Shown: positions 24,744 to 32,776 of the stretch, one piece after another
How positions within the stretch are numbered: the first letter of the stretch is position 1
Layout of the letters: every line of letters begins with the position of its first letter
Source of the DNA: CAMYOC01 sp963704875
GTDB lineage: Bacteria > Pseudomonadota > Gammaproteobacteria > Steroidobacterales > XN24
NCBI GenBank assembly: GCA_963704875.1
Contig: CAVPIA010000003.1
Location: 62,001 to 126,000 of the forward strand
Reading direction: 5' to 3'
DNA: 64,000 nt
The notes under the pieces: generated by a model
The model's database searches: none
What the model was told of the DNA's origin: nothing
The model's input: only the letters and a program-made list of their open reading frames with translations
Program-made: the position numbers and the translations under genes

Positions 24744-24749
24744 ATTATA
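24744..24749 (-). promoter_or_regulatory. -10 box of the tRNA-Leu (tig) promoter
   Basis: A perfect TATAAT stands about 55 bases before tRNA-Leu, followed by a GC-rich discriminator (GCCTCGC), the usual form of stringently controlled stable-RNA promoters. No clear -35 hexamer is seen at 16-18 bases. Confidence 0.45.
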
Positions 24750-24828
24750 TCTCAGGTTGGCGGCCGGGAGCGCCCTGCCATAGTCCGGCCATCATACGAC
24801 GGCCGTCGGGCGCCGATCAGGTAGAAAC

Positions 24829-24857
24829 GAAAAGACCCGGCCGGGTGGCCGGGTCTT
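24829..24857 (-). terminator. Rho-independent terminator of the tRNA-Pro-Arg-His-Lys operon
   Basis: AAGACCCGGCC and GGCCGGGTCTT form a perfect 11-bp stem with a 4-base loop, followed on the minus strand by TTCGTTT. It lies 7 bases after the tRNA-Lys CCA end. Confidence 0.85.
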
Positions 24858-24863
24858 CGATTT

Positions 24864-24938
24864 TGGTGGGGCGTCAGGGATTCGAACCCCGGACCGAGTG
24901 GTTAAGAGCCACCTGCTCTGCCGCTGAGCTAACGCCCC
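24864..24938 (-). tRNA. tRNA-Lys (CTT)
   Basis: 75 nt including CCA. Acceptor GGGGCGT pairs with ACGCCCC, the anticodon stem GGTGG/CCACT encloses CTCTTAA (anticodon CTT), and the T-arm is CGGGGTTCGAATCCCTG. It reads AAG codons. It is the last tRNA of a four-gene minus-strand cluster. Confidence 0.95.
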
Positions 24939-24980
24939 GTTGGAGCGGGGAATCTAATTCCCTGCACCATACTTGTAAAG

Positions 24981-25057
24981 TGGGGTGGACGATGGGACTC
25001 GAACCCACGACGACCGGAATCACAATCCGGGGCTCTACCAACTGAGCTACGCCCACC
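24981..25057 (-). tRNA. tRNA-His (GTG)
   Basis: 77 nt counting the extra 5' G(-1) that pairs with C73, the identity feature of tRNA-His. The anticodon loop TTGTGAT gives GTG, the T-arm is CGTGGGTTCGAGTCCCAT, and CCA is encoded. Confidence 0.96.
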
Positions 25058-25089
25058 ATAGTTCATCAGGGCCTTCGTCAGCCAGGCAA

Positions 25090-25166
25090 TGGCGCGCCCG
25101 GCAGGACTCGAACCTGCAACCCTCGGCTTAGAAGGCCGATGCTCTGTCCGGTTGAGCTACGGGCGC
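25090..25166 (-). tRNA. tRNA-Arg (TCT)
   Basis: 77 nt including CCA. Acceptor GCGCCCG pairs with CGGGCGC, anticodon loop CTTCTAA gives TCT, the T-arm contains GGTTCGAGTCC. It reads AGA/AGG and resembles E. coli argU. Confidence 0.96.
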
Positions 25167-25191
25167 CTGCGCCTGCCTTCATGGCTGGAAT

Positions 25192-25268
25192 TGGTCGGGG
25201 CAGAGGGATTTGAACCCCCGACCCTCTGCTCCCAAAGCAGATGCGCTACCAGGCTGCGCCATGCCCCG
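25192..25268 (-). tRNA. tRNA-Pro (TGG)
   Basis: 77 nt including CCA. Acceptor CGGGGCA pairs with TGCCCCG, anticodon loop TTTGGGA gives TGG, T-arm GGGGGTTCAAATCCCTC. It is the promoter-proximal tRNA of the four-gene cluster. Confidence 0.96.
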
Positions 25269-25330
25269 AGTATCCCAGCAGGCCGGGATTAACCCCTGTC
25301 GACCTCCGCCAGCCGGTCGAGGACGGTGGA

Positions 25331-25359
25331 TGATACGGCCCGCTTTGTTGGCAGTCAAT
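25331..25359 (-). promoter_or_regulatory. Strong sigma70 promoter of the tRNA-Pro-Arg-His-Lys operon
   Basis: TTGACT (25354-25359) and TATCAT (25331-25336) with an ideal 17-base spacer, about 55 bases before tRNA-Pro. A second TTGACTG is repeated 12 bases further upstream (25365-25371), so the -35 region is duplicated. Confidence 0.75.
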
Positions 25360-25449
25360 TTGCCAGTCAATTGGATTGCGCAGCTGTGTTGAGGCGCCCC
25401 ACAAGCGCATGCGACAATTCCGTATCCTCCTGTCCCGGACCCGATACCC

Positions 25450-26313
25450 ATGAGCGCACGCCTGATTGACGGCAAAATGATCGCAGCCGGAATTCGCGAA
25501 CAGGTGCGCCAGCGCGTATTAGAGCGGGTTGCCCAGGGTCAACGCCGGCCCGGGCTGGCGGTAATCCTGGTCGGCAGTGATGCCGCCTCGGCAGTCTATG
25601 TGCGCAACAAACGCCTGGCCTGTGAGCAGGCCGGTTTGATCTCCCGGGATTACGATCTGCCTGGTGATGCCAGTCAAAGCGATGTCCGCTCATTGATCGA
25701 GCAACTCAATGCCGACGATACGATCGACGGCATCCTTGTCCAGCTGCCGTTACCCGATCAGCTCGACAGCACAGCGGTGATCGAATACATCGATCCGGGC
25801 AAGGACGTGGATGGTTTCCATCCCTATAACGTAGGACGCCTGGCGCAACGTATTCCCTTGCTTCGGGCATGCACCCCGTTTGGCGTGATCAAGCTGCTCG
25901 AGCATTGCGGCGTCGACCCCAAGGGCCAGCATGCAGTAGTGGTCGGAGCGTCCAATATCGTCGGTCGTCCGATGAGTCTCGAACTGTTGCTGCATGGAGC
26001 GACCACCACGGTTTGCCATCGATTTACGCAAGACCTGAAGAGTGAAGTCGAGCGCGCCGACATCCTTGTGGTGGCCGTCGGCATACCCGGGCTGGTCCCG
26101 GGAGAATGGATAAAACCGGGTGCGGTAGTCATCGATGTAGGCATCAGTCGTCTGGCCGACGGTCGTCTGGCAGGCGATGTGCAATTTGAAGCGGCCGCCA
26201 GGCGCGCGGCATGGATAACCCCGGTTCCGGGCGGCGTCGGACCCATGACGGTGGCGATGCTACTGAGTAATACACTGCAGGCCGCGGATCAGCGAGACGC
26301 TGCCGCAGGCTGA
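25450..26313 (+). CDS. folD: Bifunctional methylenetetrahydrofolate dehydrogenase/cyclohydrolase
   Basis: Interconverts 5,10-methylene-, methenyl- and 10-formyl-THF for purine and formylmethionine synthesis. 287 aa. Conserved signatures are YVRNKRLACEQAG (catalytic Lys), GILVQLPLP, PGKDVDGFHPYNVGRL and the dinucleotide-binding VVVGASNIVGRP followed by TPVPGGVGPMTVAMLL. It is divergent from the tRNA cluster; no clear ribosome site precedes the ATG. Confidence 0.96.
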   Translation: MSARLIDGKMIAAGIREQVRQRVLERVAQGQRRPGLAVILVGSDAASAVYVRNKRLACEQAGLISRDYDLPGDASQSDVRSLIEQLNADDTIDGILVQLPLPDQLDSTAVIEYIDPGKDVDGFHPYNVGRLAQRIPLLRACTPFGVIKLLEHCGVDPKGQHAVVVGASNIVGRPMSLELLLHGATTTVCHRFTQDLKSEVERADILVVAVGIPGLVPGEWIKPGAVVIDVGISRLADGRLAGDVQFEAAARRAAWITPVPGGVGPMTVAMLLSNTLQAADQRDAAAG

Positions 26314-26447
26314 TTCAGATGCGCGCACCGACGGCGGCAGACAAAAAGGCGCCAACGACCTGACCCCGCCCGTGCGAGCTGTCGACGCCGGAGGCGCCCC
26401 TTAGTGGAGATAGCGGCCGATAGTGGCCCCTGGGCGGCTAGGGAGCT

Positions 26448-26466
26448 GGGCGCTCACATAGCGCCC
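26448..26466 (+). terminator. Putative terminator of folD
   Basis: GGGCGCT and AGCGCCC form a perfect 7-bp stem with a 5-base loop followed by GTTTG, in the 265-bp gap between convergent folD and cysS. The U-run is short. The gap also holds two GGCGCC palindromes (near 26349 and 26392) and nothing coding. Confidence 0.35.
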
Positions 26467-26578
26467 GTTTGCGCCCTGATCCAGCCGATCCCGCCTCGTT
26501 TCCCCAATACGCCCGTGTCTGAGCAGCGTCGCAAATCAGTAGTTCGGACTCAGACCAATGGATTGGCCGCGGGACCGC

Positions 26579-27988
26579 CTAGCCACGTTTCCAGCTGGTG
26601 CCGCCGGCCCCGTCTTCAAGCACGATGCCCTGGGCTGCCAACTCGTCACGCAGACGATCCGCCTCCGCCCAATCCTTGTTGGCCCGCGCTCTGTTCCGCG
26701 CCTCGATCCTGGCTTTGATCTCCGCTTCGTCAGGGCCTGCTGCGCCAGCCCCCGCCTCTGCGTCAGCCGGCGACCGGCCGGACTGGAACCATTTCTCTGC
26801 GTCCTGCGTCAGCAAACCCAGAACGCCGCCGATTTCCAGCATCGCGGCTGCCAGACCCGCCGCGCGTTTCTGGTCACCCGACGCGCGCGCGCTGTTCAGA
26901 CTCCGCGCTGCGTTTTGTAACACCGCGAGTCCTTCAGCAGTATTGAAATCGTCATCCATCGCCCTGCGAAATGCATCGAGTACACCCTCATCGGCACTCG
27001 CGGCTGGCGTGACCCCGCGCAACGCGGTGTAGAGCCGGTCCAGCGCCGCTCTGGCCTGATCCAGATTCTCTTCGGTGTAATTCAGCGGGCTGCGGTAGTG
27101 ACTGGACAACACAAAACAGCGGATGACCTCGCCCCGATAGACTTCCAGCACTTCACGGATGGTGAAAAAATTGTCCAGCGACTTGGACATCTTTTCTTCA
27201 TCCACGCGGACGAATCCGTTGTGCATCCAGTAGCGCGCAAAACCCGCATCGGTCGCGGCGCAGGATTGCGCAATTTCATTTTCATGGTGGGGAAACTTGA
27301 GATCCATGCCACCGCCATGAATGTCGAACTCGTCACCGAGCGCCCGGGTCGACATGGCGGAGCACTCGATATGCCACCCAGGCCGCCCCGGCCCCCAGGG
27401 TGAAGGCCACTGAGGCTCGCCTGGCTTGGCTGCTTTCCAGAGCACAAAATCCAGCGGATCATCCTTGGCTTTGTCTACATCGATTCGCGCACCGGCCCGC
27501 AAATCCTCGGGGCGCTTTCCGGACAGCCGGCCATAATCAGAAAAACTGGCCACGCGATAATAAACGTCGCCATTGCTTCCCTGATAAGCATGCCCCTTGT
27601 CCAGCAACACGCCGATCATGTCCAGGATTTCGTCCATGTGCTCAGTAGCGCGCGGCTCGAGTTGCGGTCGCTCAATGCCGAGGGCATCGAAGTCCTGGTA
27701 CATGGCCTCGATGAATCGTTCGGTCAATGCACCCATGGTCTCCCCGTTGCGCTCCGCACGCTGGATGATCTTGTCGTCGATATCGGTGATATTGCGCACC
27801 TGGACGACATCAAAACCGCGCCAGCGGAGATAACGGGCAACGATATCGAAGACGACATAACAACGGGCATGGCCTATGTGGCACAGGTCATAGACCGTTA
27901 CGCCACAGACATACATCTTCACCTTGCCGGACTCGATGGTCAGCAGCGGTTCCTTTTGCCCACTGAGAGAATTGTGAAGTCGGATCAT
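26579..27988 (-). CDS. cysS: Cysteinyl-tRNA synthetase
   Basis: Charges tRNA-Cys. 469 aa from ATG 27988, preceded by GAGGAGA; an in-frame ATG 30 bases upstream is less likely. Zinc ligand Cys28 (YVCGVTVYD), HIGH at 37-40, further zinc-site motif WHIECSAMS and HHENEIAQS, and KMSKS in EEKMSKSLDNF are intact. It follows gltX by 10 bases and is divergent from the cyclophilin-lpxH pair, as in E. coli cysS/ppiB/lpxH. Confidence 0.97.
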   Translation of the reverse strand: MIRLHNSLSGQKEPLLTIESGKVKMYVCGVTVYDLCHIGHARCYVVFDIVARYLRWRGFDVVQVRNITDIDDKIIQRAERNGETMGALTERFIEAMYQDFDALGIERPQLEPRATEHMDEILDMIGVLLDKGHAYQGSNGDVYYRVASFSDYGRLSGKRPEDLRAGARIDVDKAKDDPLDFVLWKAAKPGEPQWPSPWGPGRPGWHIECSAMSTRALGDEFDIHGGGMDLKFPHHENEIAQSCAATDAGFARYWMHNGFVRVDEEKMSKSLDNFFTIREVLEVYRGEVIRCFVLSSHYRSPLNYTEENLDQARAALDRLYTALRGVTPAASADEGVLDAFRRAMDDDFNTAEGLAVLQNAARSLNSARASGDQKRAAGLAAAMLEIGGVLGLLTQDAEKWFQSGRSPADAEAGAGAAGPDEAEIKARIEARNRARANKDWAEADRLRDELAAQGIVLEDGAGGTSWKRG

Positions 27989-27998
27989 CTTCGTCTCC

Positions 27999-29453
27999 TC
28001 AGGATCCCGACTCATCATCGGACCAGCGGTTCAGCCGCGCCGTCACAATCGGCCGCGGCATGACCTTGAGTAATGGTCCGAGCTCGGGGCCATGTTCCCG
28101 TCCGGTCAATGCCAGTCGCAGCGGCATGAAGAAGTCTTTGCCCTTGGCTCCGGTTGCCTCGCGCACGGCCGCGGCCATCGCGCGCAGATCGCCACCGTCG
28201 CCACTCACCCTGAGACAGGCAGCGAAAAACCGCGGATCGACAGCCTGCAGCTGGATGCTAACTGATTCCGGCAACTCGAATTCCGGAGCAAAAATCAGCG
28301 CCGCCCATTCGGCCAACTGTTCAGGAAACAGGATATTGGGTTGAGCCAGCGCAAGGAACTCTGCCAGACTCGCGCCCGGCACCTGGCTGAGGGCTGCGTC
28401 ACCGGCCCAGGCCCGCAGATCTTGCGATGGGCAATGATGCACCGCATGAGCTTGCCAGTGTCGCAATTGCTCCTCATCAAAATGCGCCGGAGCACGCCCG
28501 ATCCGGCTCACGTCGAAGTGCGCGGCCAGACCTGTCAGGTCCATGGACTCTCCGGTCTCGAAGGCATGCCCGAGCCGGGCGATATAGTTCAGGACCGCCT
28601 CGGGCATGTACCCCGCCTCACGCAGATCGCTCAGGCTTACACTGCCGCGGCGTTTTGACAGCGGCGAACCATCGGTGGCGAGCAATAGCGGCAAGTGCCC
28701 GTAGCGCGGCACTTCCATGCCGAGGGCTTCGAGGATGAGGATCTGACGGGGCGTGTTACTCAGGTGATCATCCCCACGCAACACATGGGTCACATCCATC
28801 AGACCATCGTCCACCGCGTTGCCAAAAAAGAACGCTGAACTGCCGTCGCTCCGGCGCACCACGAAGTCGCCGATCTCCTCCAGACCAAAACGTTGCGGGC
28901 CGCGTACCAGGTCTTCGAACTCCACCGCGCCCTCATCAGGCACCCGGAAACGCAGGGCGGGACGCTGACCCGCCTCGCCCCGGGCACGGATCTCATCATC
29001 ATCCAGCCTGCCCCAGGCCCGGTCATAAACCGGCGGCCTGCCCGCCGCGATCCGCTCAGCGCGAAATGCCTTCAGCTCTGATGCAGTGCGCCAGCAGGGG
29101 TACACGAAGCCTCCCTCCTGCAGGCGTGCCAGCAGCTCCCGATAGATCACGCCGCGCTGGCTTTGCAAATAAGACTCGCGCTCTGCCTTGCCATCCTTTC
29201 CAGGACCCGGGTCCGCATCCGGGTCCACATCCGGCCCCTCATCCCAGTCCAATCCGAGCCAGCTCAGATCCTGCTGAATGGCATGCAGATGAGCATCATC
29301 ACTGCGCTCGGCATCAGTGTCTTCAATGCGCAGCACGAAACGACCACCGGCGCTGCGCGCCAGCAGATAATTAAACAACGCCGTGCGGACATTGCCCAGA
29401 TGCATGCGTCCGGTCGGGCTGGGGGCGAATCGAGTGCGCAGAATGTCAGGCAT
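27999..29453 (-). CDS. gltX: Glutamyl-tRNA synthetase
   Basis: Charges tRNA-Glu, 484 aa. The ATP-binding motifs are HLGN (18-21, in the PSPTGRMHLGN segment) and LSKRRGS. The cysteines that bind zinc in E. coli GltX are mostly absent (only one in YPCWRTASELK), so this is a zinc-free form. There is an insertion rich in Asp/Pro (residues about 70-80). Whether it also charges tRNA-Gln cannot be told from sequence. Full length rules out the short Glu-Q-RS. Confidence 0.95.
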   Translation of the reverse strand: MPDILRTRFAPSPTGRMHLGNVRTALFNYLLARSAGGRFVLRIEDTDAERSDDAHLHAIQQDLSWLGLDWDEGPDVDPDADPGPGKDGKAERESYLQSQRGVIYRELLARLQEGGFVYPCWRTASELKAFRAERIAAGRPPVYDRAWGRLDDDEIRARGEAGQRPALRFRVPDEGAVEFEDLVRGPQRFGLEEIGDFVVRRSDGSSAFFFGNAVDDGLMDVTHVLRGDDHLSNTPRQILILEALGMEVPRYGHLPLLLATDGSPLSKRRGSVSLSDLREAGYMPEAVLNYIARLGHAFETGESMDLTGLAAHFDVSRIGRAPAHFDEEQLRHWQAHAVHHCPSQDLRAWAGDAALSQVPGASLAEFLALAQPNILFPEQLAEWAALIFAPEFELPESVSIQLQAVDPRFFAACLRVSGDGGDLRAMAAAVREATGAKGKDFFMPLRLALTGREHGPELGPLLKVMPRPIVTARLNRWSDDESGS

Positions 29454-29595
29454 AACCTTTGATATTACCGGATGCGGCGGCAGGGTGAGAGCAGATAGTG
29501 CAAGGACTCCATCCGGCGGCGACGTTGCCAGTTCCGGCCGGCTTGGATTACCTTCCCACTCAGAACCTGAATTTCAACGTCAGCAGGAGACCGAG

Positions 29596-30162
29596 ATGCG
29601 TATGGTATGGGCCTTGCTGCTCACAATGGCGGCCACAGCAATCCTGGCAGATGACATGGATACACCTCTTTACCCGCGAATTCTGGTTGAAACGAGTCAT
29701 GGCGACTTCGTGCTCGAACTGGATGGATCGCGCGCGCCGATCTCGGTCGCAAATTTCATCGATTATGTGCGCGACGACGCCTACGCAGGCGCCCTGTTTC
29801 ATCGAGTGATACCCGGATTCGTGGCCCAGGGCGGCGGCTACAACGCCGAATTCGATGAACTCCCGGTCCGCGCAGATATCGTCAATGAATCCGGCAACGG
29901 TCTGAGCAATGAACGTGGAACGATTGCCATGGCCCGCCACGGCAAACCGCACTCAGCCAACCGCCAGTTCTACATTAATCTGCGCGACAACGACGCACTG
30001 GACCCAAGCACCAGCCGTTGGGGTTACGCGGTGTTCGGTCGCGTCGTGGACGGGCTGGAGGTGGTCGACGCGATTGCTGCCCTGCCCACCGGTCCCGCCG
30101 GTCCGTTTCGCTCCGAGGCACCGCAGTCTCCGGTGACCATCAAGCGCATGAAGCTGCTCTAG
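29596..30162 (+). CDS. Cyclophilin-type peptidyl-prolyl cis-trans isomerase, periplasmic (PpiA-like)
   Basis: 188 aa from ATG 29596, which has AGGAGA 5 bases upstream. A signal peptide (residues 1-18, ending TAILADD) indicates export, unlike cytoplasmic PpiB found at this locus in E. coli. Core motifs are FHRVIPGFVAQGG, GTIAMARHG and NRQFYINLRDND. It is followed 2 bases later by lpxH, a conserved pairing. Confidence 0.93.
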   Translation: MRMVWALLLTMAATAILADDMDTPLYPRILVETSHGDFVLELDGSRAPISVANFIDYVRDDAYAGALFHRVIPGFVAQGGGYNAEFDELPVRADIVNESGNGLSNERGTIAMARHGKPHSANRQFYINLRDNDALDPSTSRWGYAVFGRVVDGLEVVDAIAALPTGPAGPFRSEAPQSPVTIKRMKLL

Positions 30163-30164
30163 AC

Positions 30165-30887
30165 ATGCATAGCCTGCTTATTTCGGACCTGCATCTGGAC
30201 CCGTCGCAACCCGAGATCAGTCGACAGTTTTTTGACTTCCTGGATTCCGAGGCAACGCAGGCCGCTGAGCTATTTATCCTCGGCGACCTGTTCGAATCCT
30301 GGATCGGCGACGACGACCCTGACCCAGGCAAACAGCGCGTCGTTCACGCGCTGCATCAGCTGACTGAGCGCGGCACGCCCTGCTATTTCATCGAAGGCAA
30401 CCGGGACTTTCTCACCGGGAGCGTATTCGAGACTCGCAGTGGTTGTCAGCGACTTGCAGATCCAAGCGTGGTGGATTTGCATGGCAATGGTGTTTTGCTG
30501 AGTCATGGCGATACCTTGTGCACCGACGATGTGGACTATCAGCGGTTCCGCAGCATGGTGCGGGATCCACTATGGCAGCAGCAGTTCCTGGAGCGCTCGA
30601 TTGAGCATCGACTGGCCCTGGTCAGACAAGCCAGGGACGCAAGCCGTATCGAGACGTCCGGCAAGCCGGCCGAGATAATGGACGTTAACGAATCAGCTGT
30701 GGAGCAGGCATTTCGCGATTACGGCGTGAGCACGATGATCCATGGCCACACTCACCGGCCTGGCATCCATCACCTGATTGTCGATGGCGCGCCGCGGACC
30801 CGGATCGTGCTCGGTGACTGGTACTCCGAAGGCAGTGTTTTGCGCTGGGACGAGGATGGGTACCGGCTGTTGCGACTACCGCGCTGA
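30165..30887 (+). CDS. lpxH: UDP-2,3-diacylglucosamine hydrolase
   Basis: Makes lipid X in lipid A synthesis; calcineurin-like phosphoesterase of 240 aa. Metal-binding motifs are SDLHLDP (7-13), GDLFESWIGDD, EGNRDF, LSHGDTLCTDD and HGHTHRP. It starts 2 bases after the cyclophilin stop and should be translated from the same message. It shows that the cell makes lipid A. Confidence 0.95.
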   Translation: MHSLLISDLHLDPSQPEISRQFFDFLDSEATQAAELFILGDLFESWIGDDDPDPGKQRVVHALHQLTERGTPCYFIEGNRDFLTGSVFETRSGCQRLADPSVVDLHGNGVLLSHGDTLCTDDVDYQRFRSMVRDPLWQQQFLERSIEHRLALVRQARDASRIETSGKPAEIMDVNESAVEQAFRDYGVSTMIHGHTHRPGIHHLIVDGAPRTRIVLGDWYSEGSVLRWDEDGYRLLRLPR

Positions 30888-31011
30888 AGCGCGCTAACCA
30901 TCTGGCCCGTCTTGTCCCCGGCCGGGCGGCGTATTGGCAGGGCCCGGAGCTGAACCCAGCCAATCCCGACGCGCGGCGGCCGCCGGAACCGGGTTTTGCC
31001 AGGGTCTGGTG

Positions 31012-31039
31012 TTGCAACCACGATCTGAGCATCTATATT
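31012..31039 (+). promoter_or_regulatory. Sigma70 promoter of the AmrS-like gene
   Basis: TTGCAA (31012-31017) and TATATT (31034-31039) with a 16-base spacer. Transcription would begin near 31046, leaving a short leader that contains a GAGGT ribosome site before the TTG start at 31073. Confidence 0.55.
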
Positions 31040-31072
31040 GGGTAGAGTCTCCCAAGACCTGAGGTCAGCCCC

Positions 31073-32149
31073 TTGCAAGTCAGTCAGCTGCCGTCGCACT
31101 CCGTACCTGGCCGGTATTGGCATCTGCAGAGCGATGGAAGAGTATGCTGCGATTTGTGCCCACGCAGATGCGTTCTTGCTGATGGTCAACGCGGTCATTG
31201 CTATGTCCGCGTCTGTCGCAATCAACAGATGTTCCTGACCACATATGGCCGGTCCAGCGGGTTTTGCATCGATCCGATTGAGAACAAACCGCTGAACCAC
31301 TTCCTGCCGGGCACAAACACGCTGTCTTTCGGTGCGGCAGGATGCAATCTGGCATGCAGGTACTGCGCGACCTGGGACATCGACAAGGCGCGACTAACCG
31401 ATTCCATGGCCAGCGAATCTCCGCCTGAAGCCGTCGCAGCGTCAGCGATCGAACATCAATGCAGCAGCATTGCCCTGACCTACAACGATCCGGTCATCCT
31501 GCTCGAGCATGCGGTGGATGTTGCCGCCGCGTGCCACGCCGGCGGTATTCGCAGCATCGCAGTGACGGCTGGCTATGTGAGCGCTGAGCCCAGATCCGAG
31601 TTCTTCGGCGCCATGGATGCCGCCAAGATCGATCTCAAGGCATTCTCTGAGAACTTCTATCGCGACATCTGCGGTGGCCAGCTGGGCGCGGTCAAAGAGA
31701 CCCTTGCTTATCTGGTCCACGAAACAGAGGTCTGGGTGGAAATCACGACCTTACTGATTGCTGGTGAAAATGATTCCGATCAGGAGATTTGCGCGATGTG
31801 CGAATGGATCGGATCCGAGCTGGGACCTGATGTCCCCCTGCACTTCACGTCGTTCATCCCTGCGTTCCAAATGCGCGATTACCCGGCTACCCCTGATGCC
31901 ACCCTGTCGCGGGCGCGACAACGCGCCCTGGAGAGCGGCCTGCACTTCGTCTATACCGACAGCGGTGAGGATGGCGCAGGCAGCATCACCTATTGCTCGC
32001 ATTGCGCAGAACCCCTGATCCGGCGTCAGCGCCGCCACCTGGTTTCAACCGCGCTGGAACCGGACGGCCGATGCCCGCACTGCCATACCATTTGCCACGG
32101 CGTGTTTGCAGCGCAGCTGGCCGGTGCAGCGCCTCCCCCGGTCCAGTAG
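31073..32149 (+). CDS. amrS: AmmeMemoRadiSam-type radical SAM protein (AmrS)
   Basis: 358 aa. The radical SAM cluster motif CNLACRYC (Cx3Cx2C) follows GAAG; upstream are the family's CDLCPRRCVLADGQRGHC and DPIENKPLNHFLPG, and the C-terminus has two CxxC pairs (YCSHC, CPHCH). It starts at TTG 31073 with GAGGT 7 bases upstream. The family normally sits beside AmmA/Memo genes; neither is in the window. The reaction is not firmly known. It is convergent with miaE, 3 bases apart. Confidence 0.85.
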   Translation: MQVSQLPSHSVPGRYWHLQSDGRVCCDLCPRRCVLADGQRGHCYVRVCRNQQMFLTTYGRSSGFCIDPIENKPLNHFLPGTNTLSFGAAGCNLACRYCATWDIDKARLTDSMASESPPEAVAASAIEHQCSSIALTYNDPVILLEHAVDVAAACHAGGIRSIAVTAGYVSAEPRSEFFGAMDAAKIDLKAFSENFYRDICGGQLGAVKETLAYLVHETEVWVEITTLLIAGENDSDQEICAMCEWIGSELGPDVPLHFTSFIPAFQMRDYPATPDATLSRARQRALESGLHFVYTDSGEDGAGSITYCSHCAEPLIRRQRRHLVSTALEPDGRCPHCHTICHGVFAAQLAGAAPPPVQ

Positions 32150-32152
32150 GTT

Positions 32153-32776
32153 TCAGCCCGCCGGTGGACCGCTGTGAAACCGGATCACCGGGTCAGGACT
32201 ACAGACCAGGTCGTTCTCCACCTCTCTCAAGCGTTCGGCCCTGGTCATGATCCCGGACGCTGACAATCCCTGCGCGTTGCGGTGAGCCAGCTCGAGATAA
32301 TGCTGATAGTGCCTTGCTTCGCTTGCCAGCAAACCTCGATAAAAAGACGATAACGGCTCCTGCAGGCTTGGGGCCAGCAGCGCGAACCGCTCGCAAGAAC
32401 GGGCTTCAATAAACGCACCAATCAGCAACAGGTCGACCAGTCTCTCCGGCTCTGCGCTGGCGCTGGCCGCCTTTAGAGATGAACCGTAACGAGCAGCCGA
32501 TACATGACGCCAGCTGTGTCCGGTCCGGGTCATCAACTTTCGCACTTGCTCGAAATGCCGCAGCTCTTCCCGCGCCAGCCGCGACATCCGCTGCACCAGA
32601 TCTTCCTGCTGTCCATAGCGGTTCATCAATGCCAACGCCGATGATGCGGCCTTCTTTTCGCAGTTGGCATGATCCACCAGCAGCACATCGAGCGAGCCGG
32701 CTGCAGCGTCCACCCAGGCAGGCGGCGTTGGCGCACCGAGGAAGGTCATCATCTCCGGCGCGAGGGCGGAATTCAT
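32153..32776 (-). CDS. miaE: tRNA-(ms2io6A)-hydroxylase MiaE
   Basis: Diiron monooxygenase that hydroxylates the isopentenyl group of ms2i6A37 in tRNA. 207 aa from ATG 32776; the frame extends upstream but the ATG overlaps the kinase stop (ATGA). The four-helix carboxylate/His ligands are visible in ANCEKKAASSALALM, REELRHFEQV, RSCERFALLAP and ASEARHYQHYLELA. It is the last gene of the long minus-strand run and is translationally coupled to a receiver-kinase. Confidence 0.9.
   Translation of the reverse strand: MNSALAPEMMTFLGAPTPPAWVDAAAGSLDVLLVDHANCEKKAASSALALMNRYGQQEDLVQRMSRLAREELRHFEQVRKLMTRTGHSWRHVSAARYGSSLKAASASAEPERLVDLLLIGAFIEARSCERFALLAPSLQEPLSSFYRGLLASEARHYQHYLELAHRNAQGLSASGIMTRAERLREVENDLVCSPDPVIRFHSGPPAG

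Noticed and set aside
24864..25268. tRNA block as a phage or island integration site
   Set aside because: No integrase, direct att repeat or change in gene content flanks the tRNAs; neighbours are conserved housekeeping genes.
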